A DNA stretch of 64,000 nt from Pomphorhynchus laevis (Eukaryota; Acanthocephala; Palaeacanthocephala; Echinorhynchida; Pomphorhynchidae): NCBI GenBank assembly GCA_012934845.2, contig WNNJ02000946.1:57021-121020 (forward strand). Reading direction: 5' to 3'. Under the pieces are notes generated by a model. It searched no databases. It saw only the letters and a program-made list of their open reading frames with translations, and was not told where the DNA came from. The position numbers and the translations under genes were made by a program. Below are positions 59,001 through 64,000 of the stretch, piece by piece (the stretch's first letter is position 1; the number at the start of each line of letters is the position of its first letter).

Positions 59001-59765
59001 ATATTTTTGTTTCTATCAAATAAATGAACATTGAAATTATTAAATCTTTATGGCCAATTCATAAAAATTGAATTTTTGCATTTTCATATTAGATAATTTA
59101 CATGTATTTTAATAATCCGTAAGCAAAGAAATGTAATATTCAGTATTTTAATGTCTATTGAGATTACATTGAATGTAAATTTTTAATTTTCATACACAAC
59201 CGCACACTTCATTGCTTCTGGCATTAGTTGTTTCTGATAATTAATGGTTTTAAAAAATTAAGATTATAATTAAGATTATATTAATAATATTATTAATTAC
59301 TAATATTATTTTATTATATTAATTATATTATTATATTATTTATTATATAATTATCTTATATCAATTATATTATTATTAATTATATTAATATTATTTAAGA
59401 TTATAAAAATCTTAAAATTCACTTTAAGATTATATTTTTTAAGAATCGCACAAATATTCATTTTTGAATCTTGAAATTATTGCTACAGAACCATTTGCGA
59501 TTAGGTGTAGCAAATTATTTTATCATTTCAACGAAGAAGATATATCACAACAGTACTAATATTATTATAATAATACTAATAATAATTCGTTTTTATTACA
59601 TGTAGTATTATAATAATGCCACACATCGAAAAGGTTTTTTATTTAATAAAAAACTAAGAAAGTCCACAAATATGTTAACATTGACATCCGTTAATATATT
59701 TTCATACCAGTGGCAGTTTAAAGCACATGAGTGATCGGGCCAGTGTCTCTCAAGTTTCATCATGA
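34937..59765 (+). CDS. PDZD8: PDZ domain-containing protein 8-like (ER membrane lipid-transfer protein), 16 coding exons
   Basis: Host gene. Exons: 34937-35083, 37140-37231, 44990-45071, 45124-45213, 47874-48050, 48095-48175, 48222-48809, 52731-52809, 54606-54697, 54780-54857, 55799-55905, 55971-56023, 57152-57359, 58551-58620, 58675-58772, 59711-59765. All have GT/AG ends and matching phases, giving 2097 nt and 698 residues plus TGA. Order: membrane anchor (residues about 3-27), SMP domain (about 70-260), PDZ (about 325-390), a likely C2-like region (about 450-600), and a C1 finger with H-x12-C-x2-C then C-x2-C-x4-H-x2-C. The SMP end F-T-H-W and K-x-R-F-x-P-F-F matches PDZD8 as I know it. 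PDZD8 tethers the ER to other organelles and moves lipids. The protein is shorter than the vertebrate form (about 1150), with no C-terminal coiled coil seen. Introns range from 44 bp to 7.8 kb. Confidence 0.87.
35084..37139. other. Intron 1 of the PDZD8-like gene
   Basis: About 2 kb, AT-rich. A 28-nt stretch at 35351-35378 has good acceptor- and donor-like flanks but would break the frame. At 36841-36937 GAGATGTCTAAC and GTTAGACATCTC form a 12-bp inverted repeat within a less AT-rich block (36710-37080) that may be an unclassified element. Confidence 0.6.
37140..37231 (+). CDS. PDZD8: PDZD8-like exon 2: start of SMP domain
   Basis: Acceptor CTGCATTAG, donor CG|GTAAGT, phase 2 at the end. Encodes N-S-F-L-Q-F-L-F-Q-E-L-K-D-T-G-Q-V-R-R, which corresponds to the start of the vertebrate PDZD8 SMP domain (F-L-F-R-E-L-R-D-T). 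Too short a frame to stand out on its own; supported by phase and homology. Confidence 0.82.
37344..38240 (+). mobile_element. Naiad PLE, tandem 5'-truncated 3' ends
   Basis: In intron 2 of the PDZD8-like gene. The RT C-terminal region (Y-L-D-M-N-I-K, then F-L-H-E-H-S-C-I-P-Y-N) occurs twice, at 37344-37610 and 37640-38035, then the 3' UTR and tail repeat (38095-38240). The region matches 8190-9340 of the first Naiad without the RTE insertion and shows its empty site (GTATTAGAATAAGATACTAG). Tandem truncated copies are typical of PLE insertion. Frames are broken. Confidence 0.82.
38241..39361. other. Intronic sequence between Naiad copies
   Basis: AT-rich intron DNA without recognisable gene. 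An open frame on the minus strand (38376-38672) has no recognised similarity. Nothing further seen. Confidence 0.45.
39362..40467 (+). mobile_element. Naiad PLE fragment: endonuclease end, linker, CxC
   Basis: Matches 5705-6310 and 6809-7310 of the first Naiad but without the duplicated CxC and LINE scrap, so it shows the original linker-to-CxC continuity: the linker (39581-39900) runs straight into E-T-E-C-N-C-K-S-L (about 40013-40045). It stops at 40458 after the K-A-S-N-N-F-V-F region and joins a short piece of Naiad 3' tail, with an RTE LINE inserted at the junction. It shares the TAG near 39402 with the first copy. Confidence 0.82.
41150..41935 (-). pseudogene. RTE LINE reverse transcriptase
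   Basis: Begins in the RT0/RT1 region (K-A-T-G-P-D-D-I-A-T-E-L-W-K), then N-Q-T-G-F-V-K, L-D-L-E-K-A-F-D-R-V-P-H-E, V-H-Q-G-S-A-L-S-P-A-L-F-N and I-L-Y-A-D-D-V. The frame slips after Y-A-D-D and continues as 40734-41234. Nearly intact, so the copy is fairly young. Confidence 0.85.
42250..43182 (-). pseudogene. RTE LINE apurinic-type endonuclease
   Basis: Starts M-E-Q-E-R close to the truncated 5' end of the element. Motifs: G-V-G-I-A-I-S-D, F-S-A-Y-A-P-Q-T-G, A-G-D-L-N-G-H-V-G, T-N-T-W-F and T-Q-I-D-Y-I-L-V-R, in the order of the RTE endonuclease. It nicks target DNA to start reverse transcription. After about residue 285 the frame slips and the linker continues at 42038-42307. Confidence 0.82.
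43206..43290 (+). repeat. Naiad tail repeat, 3'-most part
   Basis: TTTAGCATTATTATT to GTGTAGACTCAGTTACCTG, the terminal 85 bp of the tail. It is the right flank of the RTE insertion and belongs to the internally deleted Naiad at 39362. Confidence 0.7.
43458..43622 (+). repeat. Naiad tail repeat, truncated at its 3' end
   Basis: Contains GACCCCGCTGCTATGTTGGG, AAACCTGATAGCATAGCAG and CTCCTGATGACATCTAATCC. Stops at 43622, where a 22-bp piece of gypsy gag (43623-43644) and then the 998-bp duplicate begin. Confidence 0.75.
43652..44649 (+). repeat. 998-bp duplicate of the gypsy 5' region plus Naiad tail
   Basis: Nearly identical, in inverse orientation, to 751-1748. It contains the end of the unidentified upstream open frame, the gypsy LTR/leader, the gag N-terminal 183-codon frame (43858-44409) and the Naiad tail (44385-44649). 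It ends exactly at the tail's last base while the two loci differ beyond that. The differences I noticed all lie in the AT-rich tail. As a piece of an LTR element it is a fossil; the unit looks retrocopied with the Naiad 3' end as its terminus. Confidence 0.88.
44635..44666. repeat. Perfect 15-bp inverted repeat at the end of a Naiad tail
   Basis: CAGTTAGCTGATTTG, two bases, then CAAATCAGCTAACTG. The left arm is the tail's end, the right arm is flanking DNA. Confidence 0.9.
44990..45071 (+). CDS. PDZD8: PDZD8-like exon 3: SMP domain
   Basis: Acceptor GAATTTAG, donor GAA|GTATGT. Encodes Y-F-I-R-K-I-K-I-E-L-D-E-L, parallel to the K-K-I-K-V-E-F-E-E-L segment of PDZD8. Followed by a 52-bp intron. 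Confidence 0.83.
45124..45213 (+). CDS. PDZD8: PDZD8-like exon 4: SMP domain
   Basis: Acceptor ATTTTAG, donor GAG|GTAAGT, 30 codons, phase 0 both ends. Encodes I-R-D-F-D-M-G-G-S-S-P-E-F, the strand of the SMP fold that carries the G-x-x-x-P motif. Confidence 0.83.
45214..45545. other. Intron sequence before the hammerhead motif
   Basis: AT-rich intron 4 of the PDZD8-like gene. Nothing recognised. Confidence 0.45.
45582..45635 (+). ncRNA. Type I hammerhead ribozyme motif
   Basis: All core positions of a hammerhead are present. Stem I 5' side TGCAA (45585-45589); core CTGATGA (45590-45596); stem II GGCT/AGCC with loop TCTCAA (45597-45610); core GAAA (45611-45614); short stem III CGG/CCG with loop TATG (45615-45624); then T-C (45625-45626) and the stem I 3' side TTGCA (45627-45631). 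Predicted self-cleavage is after C45626. The short stem III is typical of hammerheads in animal retroelements (PLEs, SINE-like retrozymes), which process tandem transcripts. The unit lies between two copies of TCTATATATAG (45544-45554, 45651-45661). No coding part of a host element is seen next to it. Confidence 0.8.
45662..46289. other. Intron sequence after the hammerhead motif
   Basis: A less AT-rich block at 45670-45860 (GGTCCTCCGAGGATCCCAGG and GGCGGCGGTG) may belong to the same unclassified element as the hammerhead. 45940-46260 is AT simple sequence with repeated ATAATCATTGATAAT-like runs. Confidence 0.45.
46290..47285 (+). mobile_element. Decayed non-LTR retrotransposon RT (LINE)
   Basis: In intron 4 of the PDZD8-like gene. 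Order: V-P-S-E-W-R-T-G-M-V-V (46290), an R-x-F-R-S-N-R-G region, L-E-K-T-F-D-R-V (46575), G-V-G-L-R-Q-G-C (46735), L-L-F-A-D-D-I-V-L-L (46860) and F-K-Y-H-G-V-L-F (47055). The order and spacing are those of a LINE RT without its endonuclease. Clade uncertain; it is not the CR1, L2-like or RTE family seen elsewhere here. Many stops. Confidence 0.72.
47286..47873. other. Intron 4, right part
   Basis: AT-rich. A perfect inverted repeat with 14-bp arms (ATATTCCATATTTA) lies at 47747-47777. No other feature seen. Confidence 0.45.
47874..48050 (+). CDS. PDZD8: PDZD8-like exon 5: SMP domain
   Basis: Acceptor TTTTTAG, donor AGG|GTAGGC, 59 codons. Contains L-C-R-E-P-F-T-H-W-Y-L-S-F, matching P-F-T-H-W in vertebrate PDZD8. 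Followed by a 44-bp intron. Confidence 0.88.
48095..48175 (+). CDS. PDZD8: PDZD8-like exon 6: end of SMP domain
   Basis: Acceptor CACCAAG, donor CAT|GTATGT, 27 codons. Begins D-P-S-I-D-M-N-V and ends P-Q-L-A-N-L-I-A-N-H, matching the last SMP strand and helix. Followed by a 46-bp intron. Confidence 0.87.
48222..48809 (+). CDS. PDZD8: PDZD8-like exon 7: SMP end, linker and PDZ domain
   Basis: The largest exon, 196 codons, acceptor TATTTCAG, donor GTG|GTATGT. It opens with L-K-K-A-I-L-R-K-H-V-W-P-A-Y-K-V-R-F (the basic SMP end). The last 65 residues form a PDZ domain, with V-G-D-V-L-L-Q-V-N-N-Q in place of the family G-D-x-I-L-x-V-N-G. PDZ domains bind C-terminal peptides; the partner is unknown here. 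Confidence 0.9.
48810..50249. other. Intron 7, left part, with a motif repeated three times
   Basis: A motif of about 45 bp (CAGCRCAAGC, then TAATC, TCAGAAATTTAAATTGTG) occurs at about 48970-49015, 49443-49488 and 49668-49703. Otherwise AT-rich with no gene. Confidence 0.5.
50250..51830 (+). mobile_element. Decayed LINE (endonuclease and RT)
   Basis: In intron 7 of the PDZD8-like gene. The endonuclease part reads I-I-A-A-G-D-F-N-A-R (50280). The RT reads F-G-F-R-A-K-Y-S-A-T-D-A-V (51020), F-I-D-F-K-K-A-F-D-S-V (51110), G-D-P-L-S-P-L-L-F-S (51290), V-L-Y-A-D-D-I-L-I-L (51370) and Y-K-Y-L-G-I-L-L (51580). Clade uncertain, Jockey/R1-like in layout. Perfect inverted repeats at 50493-50518 and 50587-50640, and at 51750-51790 (GGCTTTCTGGCC arms), lie within it. 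Frames are heavily broken. Confidence 0.7.
50587..50640. repeat. Perfect 22-bp inverted repeat
   Basis: TATAATTTGCTAAGGTCCCT and two further bases, then a 10-base loop and the exact complement. Part of the arm is repeated again just downstream (CACAAGGGACCTTT). Confidence 0.9.
51948..52005 (+). repeat. Diverged Naiad-tail-like remnant
   Basis: CCCGATAGCATTTCGGCTAC followed by TGATGACATATAATCCTTAT resembles the tail core but is diverged. Weak. Confidence 0.35.
52006..52730. other. Intron 7, right part
   Basis: AT-rich; two related segments (52020-52140 and 52610-52720) share AAAATGTGTAAAATACA and AATTGAGATAAAATC, a dispersed duplication just before exon 8. A 10-bp inverted repeat (AATTCTCGCT) lies at 52471-52495. 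Confidence 0.5.
52731..52809 (+). CDS. PDZD8: PDZD8-like exon 8: linker
   Basis: Acceptor ATTTTGCAG, donor G|GTATTT, ends in phase 1. Polar, low-complexity residues (Q-S-R-N-N-K-G-K-D-T-A-E), then an acidic end. Supported mainly by splice sites and by phase agreement with both neighbours. Confidence 0.68.
52810..54605. other. Intron 8
   Basis: AT-rich. Perfect 22-bp inverted repeat at 53853-53899; long TA-rich stretch with a recurring ATATATAGATAATATAAT at 54260-54500. A 91-codon open frame (53225-53500) has no recognised similarity and no splice logic. Confidence 0.5.
53853..53899. repeat. Perfect 22-bp inverted repeat
   Basis: GTTTTGTTTGGACTCTAATT plus TC, loop TTT, then the exact complement. 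Confidence 0.9.
54606..54697 (+). CDS. PDZD8: PDZD8-like exon 9
   Basis: Acceptor TTTTTGTAG, donor AAA|GTAATG; two bases complete the split codon from exon 8. Encodes N-M-D-F-W-F-S-P-D-Q-L-A-R-M, a segment after the PDZ domain. Confidence 0.72.
54780..54857 (+). CDS. PDZD8: PDZD8-like exon 10: C2-like region
   Basis: Acceptor CTTTAAAG, donor TAC|GTAAGA, 26 codons. Alternating hydrophobic pattern (D-V-F-C-N-V-L-L-F-S-S) as in a beta strand of a C2-like fold, ending P-T-I-L-A-Y, reminiscent of the C2 L-G-Y strand. Confidence 0.72.
54858..55798. other. Intron 10
   Basis: AT-rich, no gene. Its end carries a 31-bp perfect inverted repeat (55674-55740) and a partial third copy of the arm (55760-55790), next to the exon 11 acceptor. 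Confidence 0.5.
55674..55740. repeat. Perfect 31-bp inverted repeat
   Basis: The arm begins CTTTTTTATAAGTTTTAATC; five-base loop; the exact complement follows. The longest perfect hairpin seen here, about 60 bp before an exon. Confidence 0.92.
55799..55905 (+). CDS. PDZD8: PDZD8-like exon 11: C2-like region
   Basis: Acceptor ACAATTAG, donor GG|GTATGT, ends in phase 2. Encodes F-T-L-E-E-I-V-Y-D-C-D-L, continuing the C2-like pattern. Confidence 0.72.
55971..56023 (+). CDS. PDZD8: PDZD8-like exon 12 (donor uncertain)
   Basis: Acceptor AATGAAAG; encodes L-L-Q-L-A-R-K-Y-P-K-L-F-V-A-Y-R-S. The donor is either GTACCG at 56024 (phase fits exon 13) or GTATAA at 56030 (phase does not). I chose 56023. 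Confidence 0.6.
56024..57151. other. Intron 12
   Basis: AT-rich. Tandem duplication of GTCTTTTTACATACACAAAA plus ATGTG at about 56330-56382. No gene seen. Confidence 0.45.
57152..57359 (+). CDS. PDZD8: PDZD8-like exon 13
   Basis: Acceptor TTTCTTAG, donor AC|GTAGGT, ends in phase 2. Encodes H-G-N-I-V-I-G-F-R-L, a strand like the G-D-x-T-L-x-F of C2-type folds, then a polar acidic tail rich in Ser, Asn and Asp. Confidence 0.75.
57360..58550. other. Intron 13
   Basis: AT-rich with TA-rich simple sequence at 57640-57960. Two adjacent perfect inverted repeats at 58246-58277 (13-bp arms) and 58277-58300 (10-bp arms). Confidence 0.5.
58551..58620 (+). CDS. PDZD8: PDZD8-like exon 14: first half of C1 finger
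   Basis: Acceptor ATTCCAAG, donor AAG|GTTTGC. Encodes H-Q-L-R-P-F-R-A-D-T-T-Q-Y-C-K-I-C, an exact H-x12-C-x2-C start of a C1 zinc finger. Followed by a 54-bp intron. Confidence 0.85.
58675..58772 (+). CDS. PDZD8: PDZD8-like exon 15: second half of C1 finger
   Basis: Acceptor CTTGGAG, donor GG|GTATAT. Encodes L-R-C-N-T-C-G-V-L-C-H-Q-K-C, completing C-x2-C-x4-H-x2-C. The loop between the two cysteine pairs is about two residues shorter than usual. C1 fingers bind lipids or membranes. Confidence 0.85.
58773..59710. other. Intron 15, with three hairpins in a row
   Basis: Perfect inverted repeats follow one another at 58891-58915, 58914-58947 and 58945-58969, overlapping by two or three bases. 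The remainder is AT-rich simple sequence. Confidence 0.55.
59711..59765 (+). CDS. PDZD8: PDZD8-like exon 16: C-terminus
   Basis: Acceptor CATACCAG; one base completes the split Gly codon from exon 15. Encodes a short Ser-rich tail (S-L-K-H-M-S-D-R-A-S-V-S-Q-V-S-S) and TGA at 59763-59765. An AATAAA lies at 59965. The frame stays open for another 38 codons after the TGA. Confidence 0.62.
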
Positions 59766-59778
59766 ACTCGCCACACGA

Positions 59779-59985
59779 TTAATCAGCGCAACTTTCAAAC
59801 ACCGATCCCGCGTTTTCCTGTTCTAACTGATCAGCGTAGTCGTCAGTTGGGAAATGCAGCATGCACGATAGAGAGAGCATGATTGGAGGAGGGTCGTCAA
59901 TGCTGCTTCCGTGATGGGTAGTAGCGTGATATTTCCGTACATCGGCTCGGTATGAAGTTATTTTAATAAACAAATTGTGTTTCAT
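59779..59985 (-). CDS. Possible last exon of a convergent minus-strand gene
   Basis: A 68-codon open frame of higher GC than its surroundings, with a coding-like acidic C-terminus (P-T-D-D-Y-A-D-Q-L-E-Q-E-N) and a possible acceptor (CATACCGAG, minus strand, near 59950). Y-R-A-D-V-R-K followed by S-I-D-D faintly recalls the H-Y-x-A-x-V-R and D-D end of ubiquitin-specific proteases. Its stop lies 14 bp beyond the PDZD8-like stop, in tail-to-tail arrangement. It could instead be noise or part of the PDZD8 3' UTR. Confidence 0.3.
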   Translation of the reverse strand: MKHNLFIKITSYRADVRKYHATTHHGSSIDDPPPIMLSLSCMLHFPTDDYADQLEQENAGSVFESCAD

Positions 59986-60042
59986 GATATAAAAAAATTA
60001 AATACATTTAATTATTAAGTTATAATATTATAACTTAATTAT

Positions 60043-60254
60043 ATTTAGTTATCCTTATGTCACATATTTGTGCTAACTTAAATGTAATTTTTTCATCTGT
60101 AGGTGAGTTGAGAAGTTGGAATATCTGCCCAATTTTTGAATTAAGTTCAACTGCAATTATCAAAAAATTTCCACTTCCTTTTATTACAAATGTTTCTGAC
60201 ACAACATTTTTCGTTTTACAATCGCAAATTATTGATATGCGATAAGAAATAACT
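60043..60254 (-). CDS. Possible internal exon of the same minus-strand gene
   Basis: An open stretch of about 68 codons without an ATG start. Encodes C-D-C-K-T-K, then F-V-I-K-G-S-G-N-F-L-I-I-A-V-E-L, which resembles the C-x-x-C/I-x-x-x-P-x-x-L-I-I-x-L stretch of ubiquitin-specific proteases. A donor-like GTTAGC lies near 60075. Evidence is weak and the family call is inference; the plus-strand frame over the same bases is judged less likely. Confidence 0.28.
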
Positions 60255-60879
60255 TACACTTTCACATCAAAAAATCGGACGCAGTTTTAAATTACTTGAA
60301 AATAACGAATCGAATTTTAACAAATTTCTTTCTTTTTATTCCAAGAGTGATATATATATAAATATTGTTTTGTTAACAATTTCAAAACCGTCATCAAAAT
60401 TTACAAAACACAATTGAATAATTAGAAAATTAAAATAATTAAAAAATTTATTAGGTATATTTTATACTGGCAAGTTAACATGATTGTTTCGAACTAGCCA
60501 GCCAATCTACAAAATATTAAAGCGAAATGTTCATAAAGTTCTTTAAATTATAATTGAAAACATTTAACGTGTATATTACAGTAGCATTACTGTATAATAA
60601 TTTAATAATAATTTAATACTTAATTAAAAAAATGTTACTAATATTTAATAATTAGATTAGATATTGAATAATTAATATTAAATAATTAGATTAGATATTG
60701 AATAATTAATATTAAATAATTAGATTCAATAATTTTTATTTTTTAAAATCAACTTTTACTTGTTAAGGTTAAATTATTAAATTGGCTTTTACGATCATCA
60801 GTCATATCGAGCCCAAATGTTATAATATTATTGTATACCCGTTGAATGGTGGATAAATATAAACCAGTACAGCGTAATG
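60255..60879. other. AT-rich region with 37-bp tandem repeat
   Basis: ATTAGATTAGATATTGAATA plus AATTAATATTAAATAAT repeats about 2.3 times at 60650-60728. No gene seen. Confidence 0.5.
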
Positions 60880-61420
60880 TTTACGAAGAACAATGGTGTT
60901 CCTCAAGGCGATCATTCGATCCTGCTACTGTTTAGCGGGATTGCTGTGCGATTTGAATTGATTTTACAAAAACATTTGACCTGATAAATCGAAATATATT
61001 GATCCCCTGAAAAACGTTCTTCGAATGACCTATTCTCCATGTAATAAATGAGGTTCTAACCCCACATCACATACTAATTTTTGATGGAATCAGAGACTCC
61101 GATGGTTTTATGCAACATAATGGTGTTCCTAAAGGCTAACCGTTAAGTCCGCTACTGTCCAGCTATCACTAATCTTCCAGCATACATTCAGGATACACTT
61201 TCAGTATGTCTTCTTTATGTAGATGATATTTTAATTTATACAACAAATAGGAAAGAGTTAAGAGATGCATTAAGAAACTTTTAGATCGGCTGCAATTGTT
61301 ATGGTCTTTCGGTAAATTTGAGGAAAACTAAGGTATTCAAAGCATGGGGCGGCTATCAATACTAGACATGGTTTATTACAGCGGATAAGTATTGGAAATG
61401 ATATCACAGTATTATTATCT
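60880..61420 (+). mobile_element. Decayed LINE RT relic
   Basis: G-V-P-Q-G at 60898, a second G-V-P-K-G at 61120 with S-P-L-L following, and L-L-Y-V-D-D-I-L-I-Y at 61210-61240. Two G-V-P motifs suggest a duplicated or composite relic. Heavily decayed; clade unknown. Confidence 0.55.
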
Positions 61421-62580
61421 AGTGGTTGTCATTTACAAATTATATTAAGTCTCTACCTCCTAGCCTATGTCTGTTAGTTACGAAACTGCAATGGAATATT
61501 TTCGTATGCTATTCACTGTATGTTAAAATATTAAGTCATATCGTCAGATCTAACAGCTAAAAGCTTTGCCTTATAGATCGAACAAAATGGACGTTTCTAA
61601 AAAGATATTTTTCATTATCAAAAGGGTTTCATCTTCAATTTTCGACGTATTGGTTGGTAATAATATGTTATTATATGAGATCAAAGAATTAATGCCTTTA
61701 TTACCAACACCATCATATCTCTCTCGTATATAAACTTGCCATGCTTAGTTAAGCGCTACTCCTTGTGACTTTTATCGCACCTGACAGTATAATTTCCTGA
61801 TATATGAAGGTTTGACACCTCAAAGAAGCGATCGTGTGTGATGAGAATATCCCTAACTGGGTTTCACCGAAGTTATGCAAAAATAAGTTGATTTGTTACT
61901 AACGAAGCATGTCGTGTTTTAGTAGGTTTTGCCATTCATTATGCATTGAACTGCTGTTCGAACCTACCACTGTTTAGGAAATCTGTCACTAATTCAATAT
62001 GTACCTGTTTTGTATAATTATAAACGTCTTAGATTTATATTATAAATATTTTATATTGTATTATAATATAGTATATGTACATAATATATACAGGATATAT
62101 TAAATATAATATTTCGTATTAAAATTCCGCTAGAAAATTATGTAAAATCATATTAATGAATTTACATAATATGATTTATGTAATTTAAATATTTGTATTT
62201 TTTTCTGTAATTTATTTGATTTTTTTCACTTATTATTTCATATATTATTTTATTATAATAATATATTATAATAAAATATTATATTATAATATTTTATATA
62301 TTATAATATAATATTATATTATATTATATTATCAATTAACATAATAATTATATTATCTTATATATTATTATACATATTACATTTTATTTTCTTTATATTT
62401 CACTATTGTTGACACTTTATTTCACAATTATTGACACTGTATTTCTTTACTATTAAACTCGTAACTCATTAGAGGATTAATTTACTAATATTTTTTCAAA
62501 ATGCCAACAAAAAAATTTTAGAATGTAAACCTATAAATAAAAAATAAAATCAAGAAATGTCATTGTCTTTTCTATCCATC
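61421..62580. other. AT-rich region
   Basis: No gene recognised. 62040-62400 is TA-rich simple sequence with palindromic ATATTATAATAT-like runs. Confidence 0.4.
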
Positions 62581-62812
62581 GGATCAGCTAACTGAGTCTA
62601 CGTATTTTATATTATTAATAAATTAAAAATAATGATAAATAAAATATCAATAATTAAAAATTAATTAAAAATATAAATAATAAATAATTGTTATAAGATT
62701 TTATATAAATTATATCAAGTTGAAATTTAAAGTCAAAATTTAAAATAAAAATCAATTTGTTTGTATATGACTAATAACTATCAGACGATTTTTTTATTCC
62801 TTATCAGAATAA

Positions 62813-62889
<77 letters not shown>

Positions 62890-62905
62890 TCAGCAGGAAC
62901 TGCTG
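62581..62905 (-). repeat. Naiad tail repeat with internal (TA)n expansion
   Basis: Left end GATCAGCTAACTGAGTCTACG is the tail terminus in minus orientation; CAGAATAAGA and CAGCAGGAACTGCT follow as expected, but about 36 TA dinucleotides (62814-62885) replace the TTAGATG normally between them. Confidence 0.75.
62814..62885. repeat. (TA)n microsatellite
   Basis: About 36 uninterrupted TA units inside the Naiad tail. Confidence 0.95.
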
Positions 62906-63599
62906 AATGCACTTATTAGAGTGCAGTATCCTCGATTCGAAACTCGTCGTTTTACAATGCGCCGAAAACTTTCAGGGTATCAGTTTACTCCTCTACACTT
63001 TTTGATTCATTGTCCTTTATCCAGAATTTAACAAAAATAACCCCTAATTATAGTTAAACCACAAAGACCTCTCTCTATGGCGACGATGACTTACATGATA
63101 ACTAACTGTTTCGCTTTATTTTCAAAATAAGAAATATGAAAGGAACGTCAGAATTTATTGATAGAAATGCAATATAATTGATGACTTAGAAATCAGGTCA
63201 TATAACTGAGCCTACTTATTTTATACTTCTTTTTCTTAAGTGTTTGTTCTGCTTCGTTACGCAGTTCGCCTAGAACGTGGTCTTACAATTGGAGTTGTCT
63301 TTCGCAAAGTTCATTGATACAGCATTTCATAATGTTGATGCGTCGACTTTGTTCTACGACTGGCTTATCACTAAGTCTATTGCCACCCTCCTTTCTCATA
63401 TAAAATATATATACATATATTTGTATATACGTATATATATTTATATACATTTATATTTGCCGATAAATATATATATGTATTTCTATAGTATTTTATACTA
63501 TATATAAATAAGAATAAAGATAAATAATAAATAATTATAAAAGATAATAAATAATTATATTATTTTATTTTTATTATATAAATAAAATACAGCATATAT
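62906..63599. other. Spacer and tail fragments
   Basis: A tail-start-like ATAACTGAGCCTACTTATTTT occurs at 63199. 63230-63400 is less AT-rich but unrecognised. 63400-63560 is TA-rich simple sequence. Confidence 0.4.
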
Positions 63600-63760
63600 A
63601 TAGTATAAGATTTTATACAATTTATATTTAAATCAAGTTAAAATAAAAAATTGAAATTTAAAATTAAAGTCAATTTTTATAAGTTGACTAATAAATAACA
63701 GACGATTTATAAGAATAAGGATTAAAGGTTATCAGTAGGTGCCTGAAGTTATAACTGTTA
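63600..63760 (-). repeat. Naiad tail repeat, diverged
   Basis: TTTAAATCAAGTTAAAATAA, GACTAATAAATAACAGACG and AAGAATAAGGATTAAAGG follow in the order of the tail, ending in a diverged TATCAGTAGGTGCCTG. Confidence 0.65.
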
Positions 63761-63781
63761 TAATTGTTTAACTTTTTATCA

Positions 63782-64000
63782 AATAAGCTAACTGAGTTTA
63801 CATATTTTATATTATTTACAAATTAAAAAATAATGCTTAATAAAATTTAAATAATAAATAAATTTTTGAATTAAAAATTAATTATATAATTATTAATAAT
63901 TATAATTTAAATTTAAATTTAAATTATAATTATAATTAAAGTTATAATAGCTATAATTATACAAAATTATTAAAATTGAAAAATAAATATAATAATAGTT
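63782..64000 (-). repeat. Naiad tail repeat, running off the window
   Basis: Starts AAATAAGCTAACTGAGTTTAC, the tail terminus in minus orientation, followed by the AT-rich section. Cut by the window end. Confidence 0.6.

Noticed and set aside
60057-60245. Plus-strand 62-codon open frame as an extra PDZD8-like exon
   Set aside because: It lies beyond the in-phase terminal exon, and the minus strand over the same bases reads longer and looks more protein-like.

Overview
The window is a repeat-rich, AT-rich stretch of an invertebrate animal nuclear genome. The evidence is one intron-bearing metazoan gene (PDZD8-like), several introns of only about 44-54 bp, and an animal mix of LINEs (CR1, L2-like, RTE), Ty3/gypsy elements and Penelope-like elements (PLEs). 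Very short introns and high AT would suit a nematode-like lineage, but the species cannot be fixed from the sequence. I saw no CRISPR array, prokaryotic operon, rRNA or tRNA gene.

Layout. 1-1750: 5' part of a Ty3/gypsy fossil (minus strand, cut by the window edge) with a 260-bp Naiad 3' tail inserted in gag. 2221-3880: fragment of an L2-like LINE. 4440-11580: one L2-like LINE (minus strand) split by a 4.1-kb Naiad PLE (5392-9540), which itself holds an RTE fragment with an 11-bp target duplication. 12850-15475: CR1 LINE, plus strand. 16190-26062: CR1 LINE, minus strand, split by a 4.4-kb gypsy element with two nearly identical LTRs (16895-21319) and by a second, plus-strand CR1 (22100-23385). 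26330-26640: gypsy RNase H relic. 26690-30450: a nearly complete L2-like LINE. 30450-34900: AT-rich, no gene seen.

34937-59765 (plus strand): a PDZD8-like gene in 16 coding exons. All junction phases agree and give a 698-residue protein: N-terminal membrane anchor, SMP lipid-transfer domain, PDZ domain, a probable C2-like region and a C1 zinc finger. Its introns hold Naiad copies, an RTE LINE, a chimeric gypsy-gag/Naiad-tail duplicate, a hammerhead ribozyme motif and two decayed LINEs. 59779-60260 (minus strand): a possible convergent gene end, weakly like a ubiquitin-specific protease. 60880-61420: LINE relic. 62580-64000: Naiad-tail repeats, one with a (TA)n expansion.

Main points of interest: (1) a PLE with permuted order, GIY-YIG endonuclease, then CxC linker, then RT, as in the Naiad clade; (2) a type I hammerhead ribozyme with an intact core at 45582-45635; (3) a 998-bp near-identical duplicate joining gypsy gag to a Naiad 3' end, which looks like a retrocopied read-through transcript; (4) many short perfect inverted repeats, up to 31 bp per arm, in introns and spacers, which look like template-switch scars.
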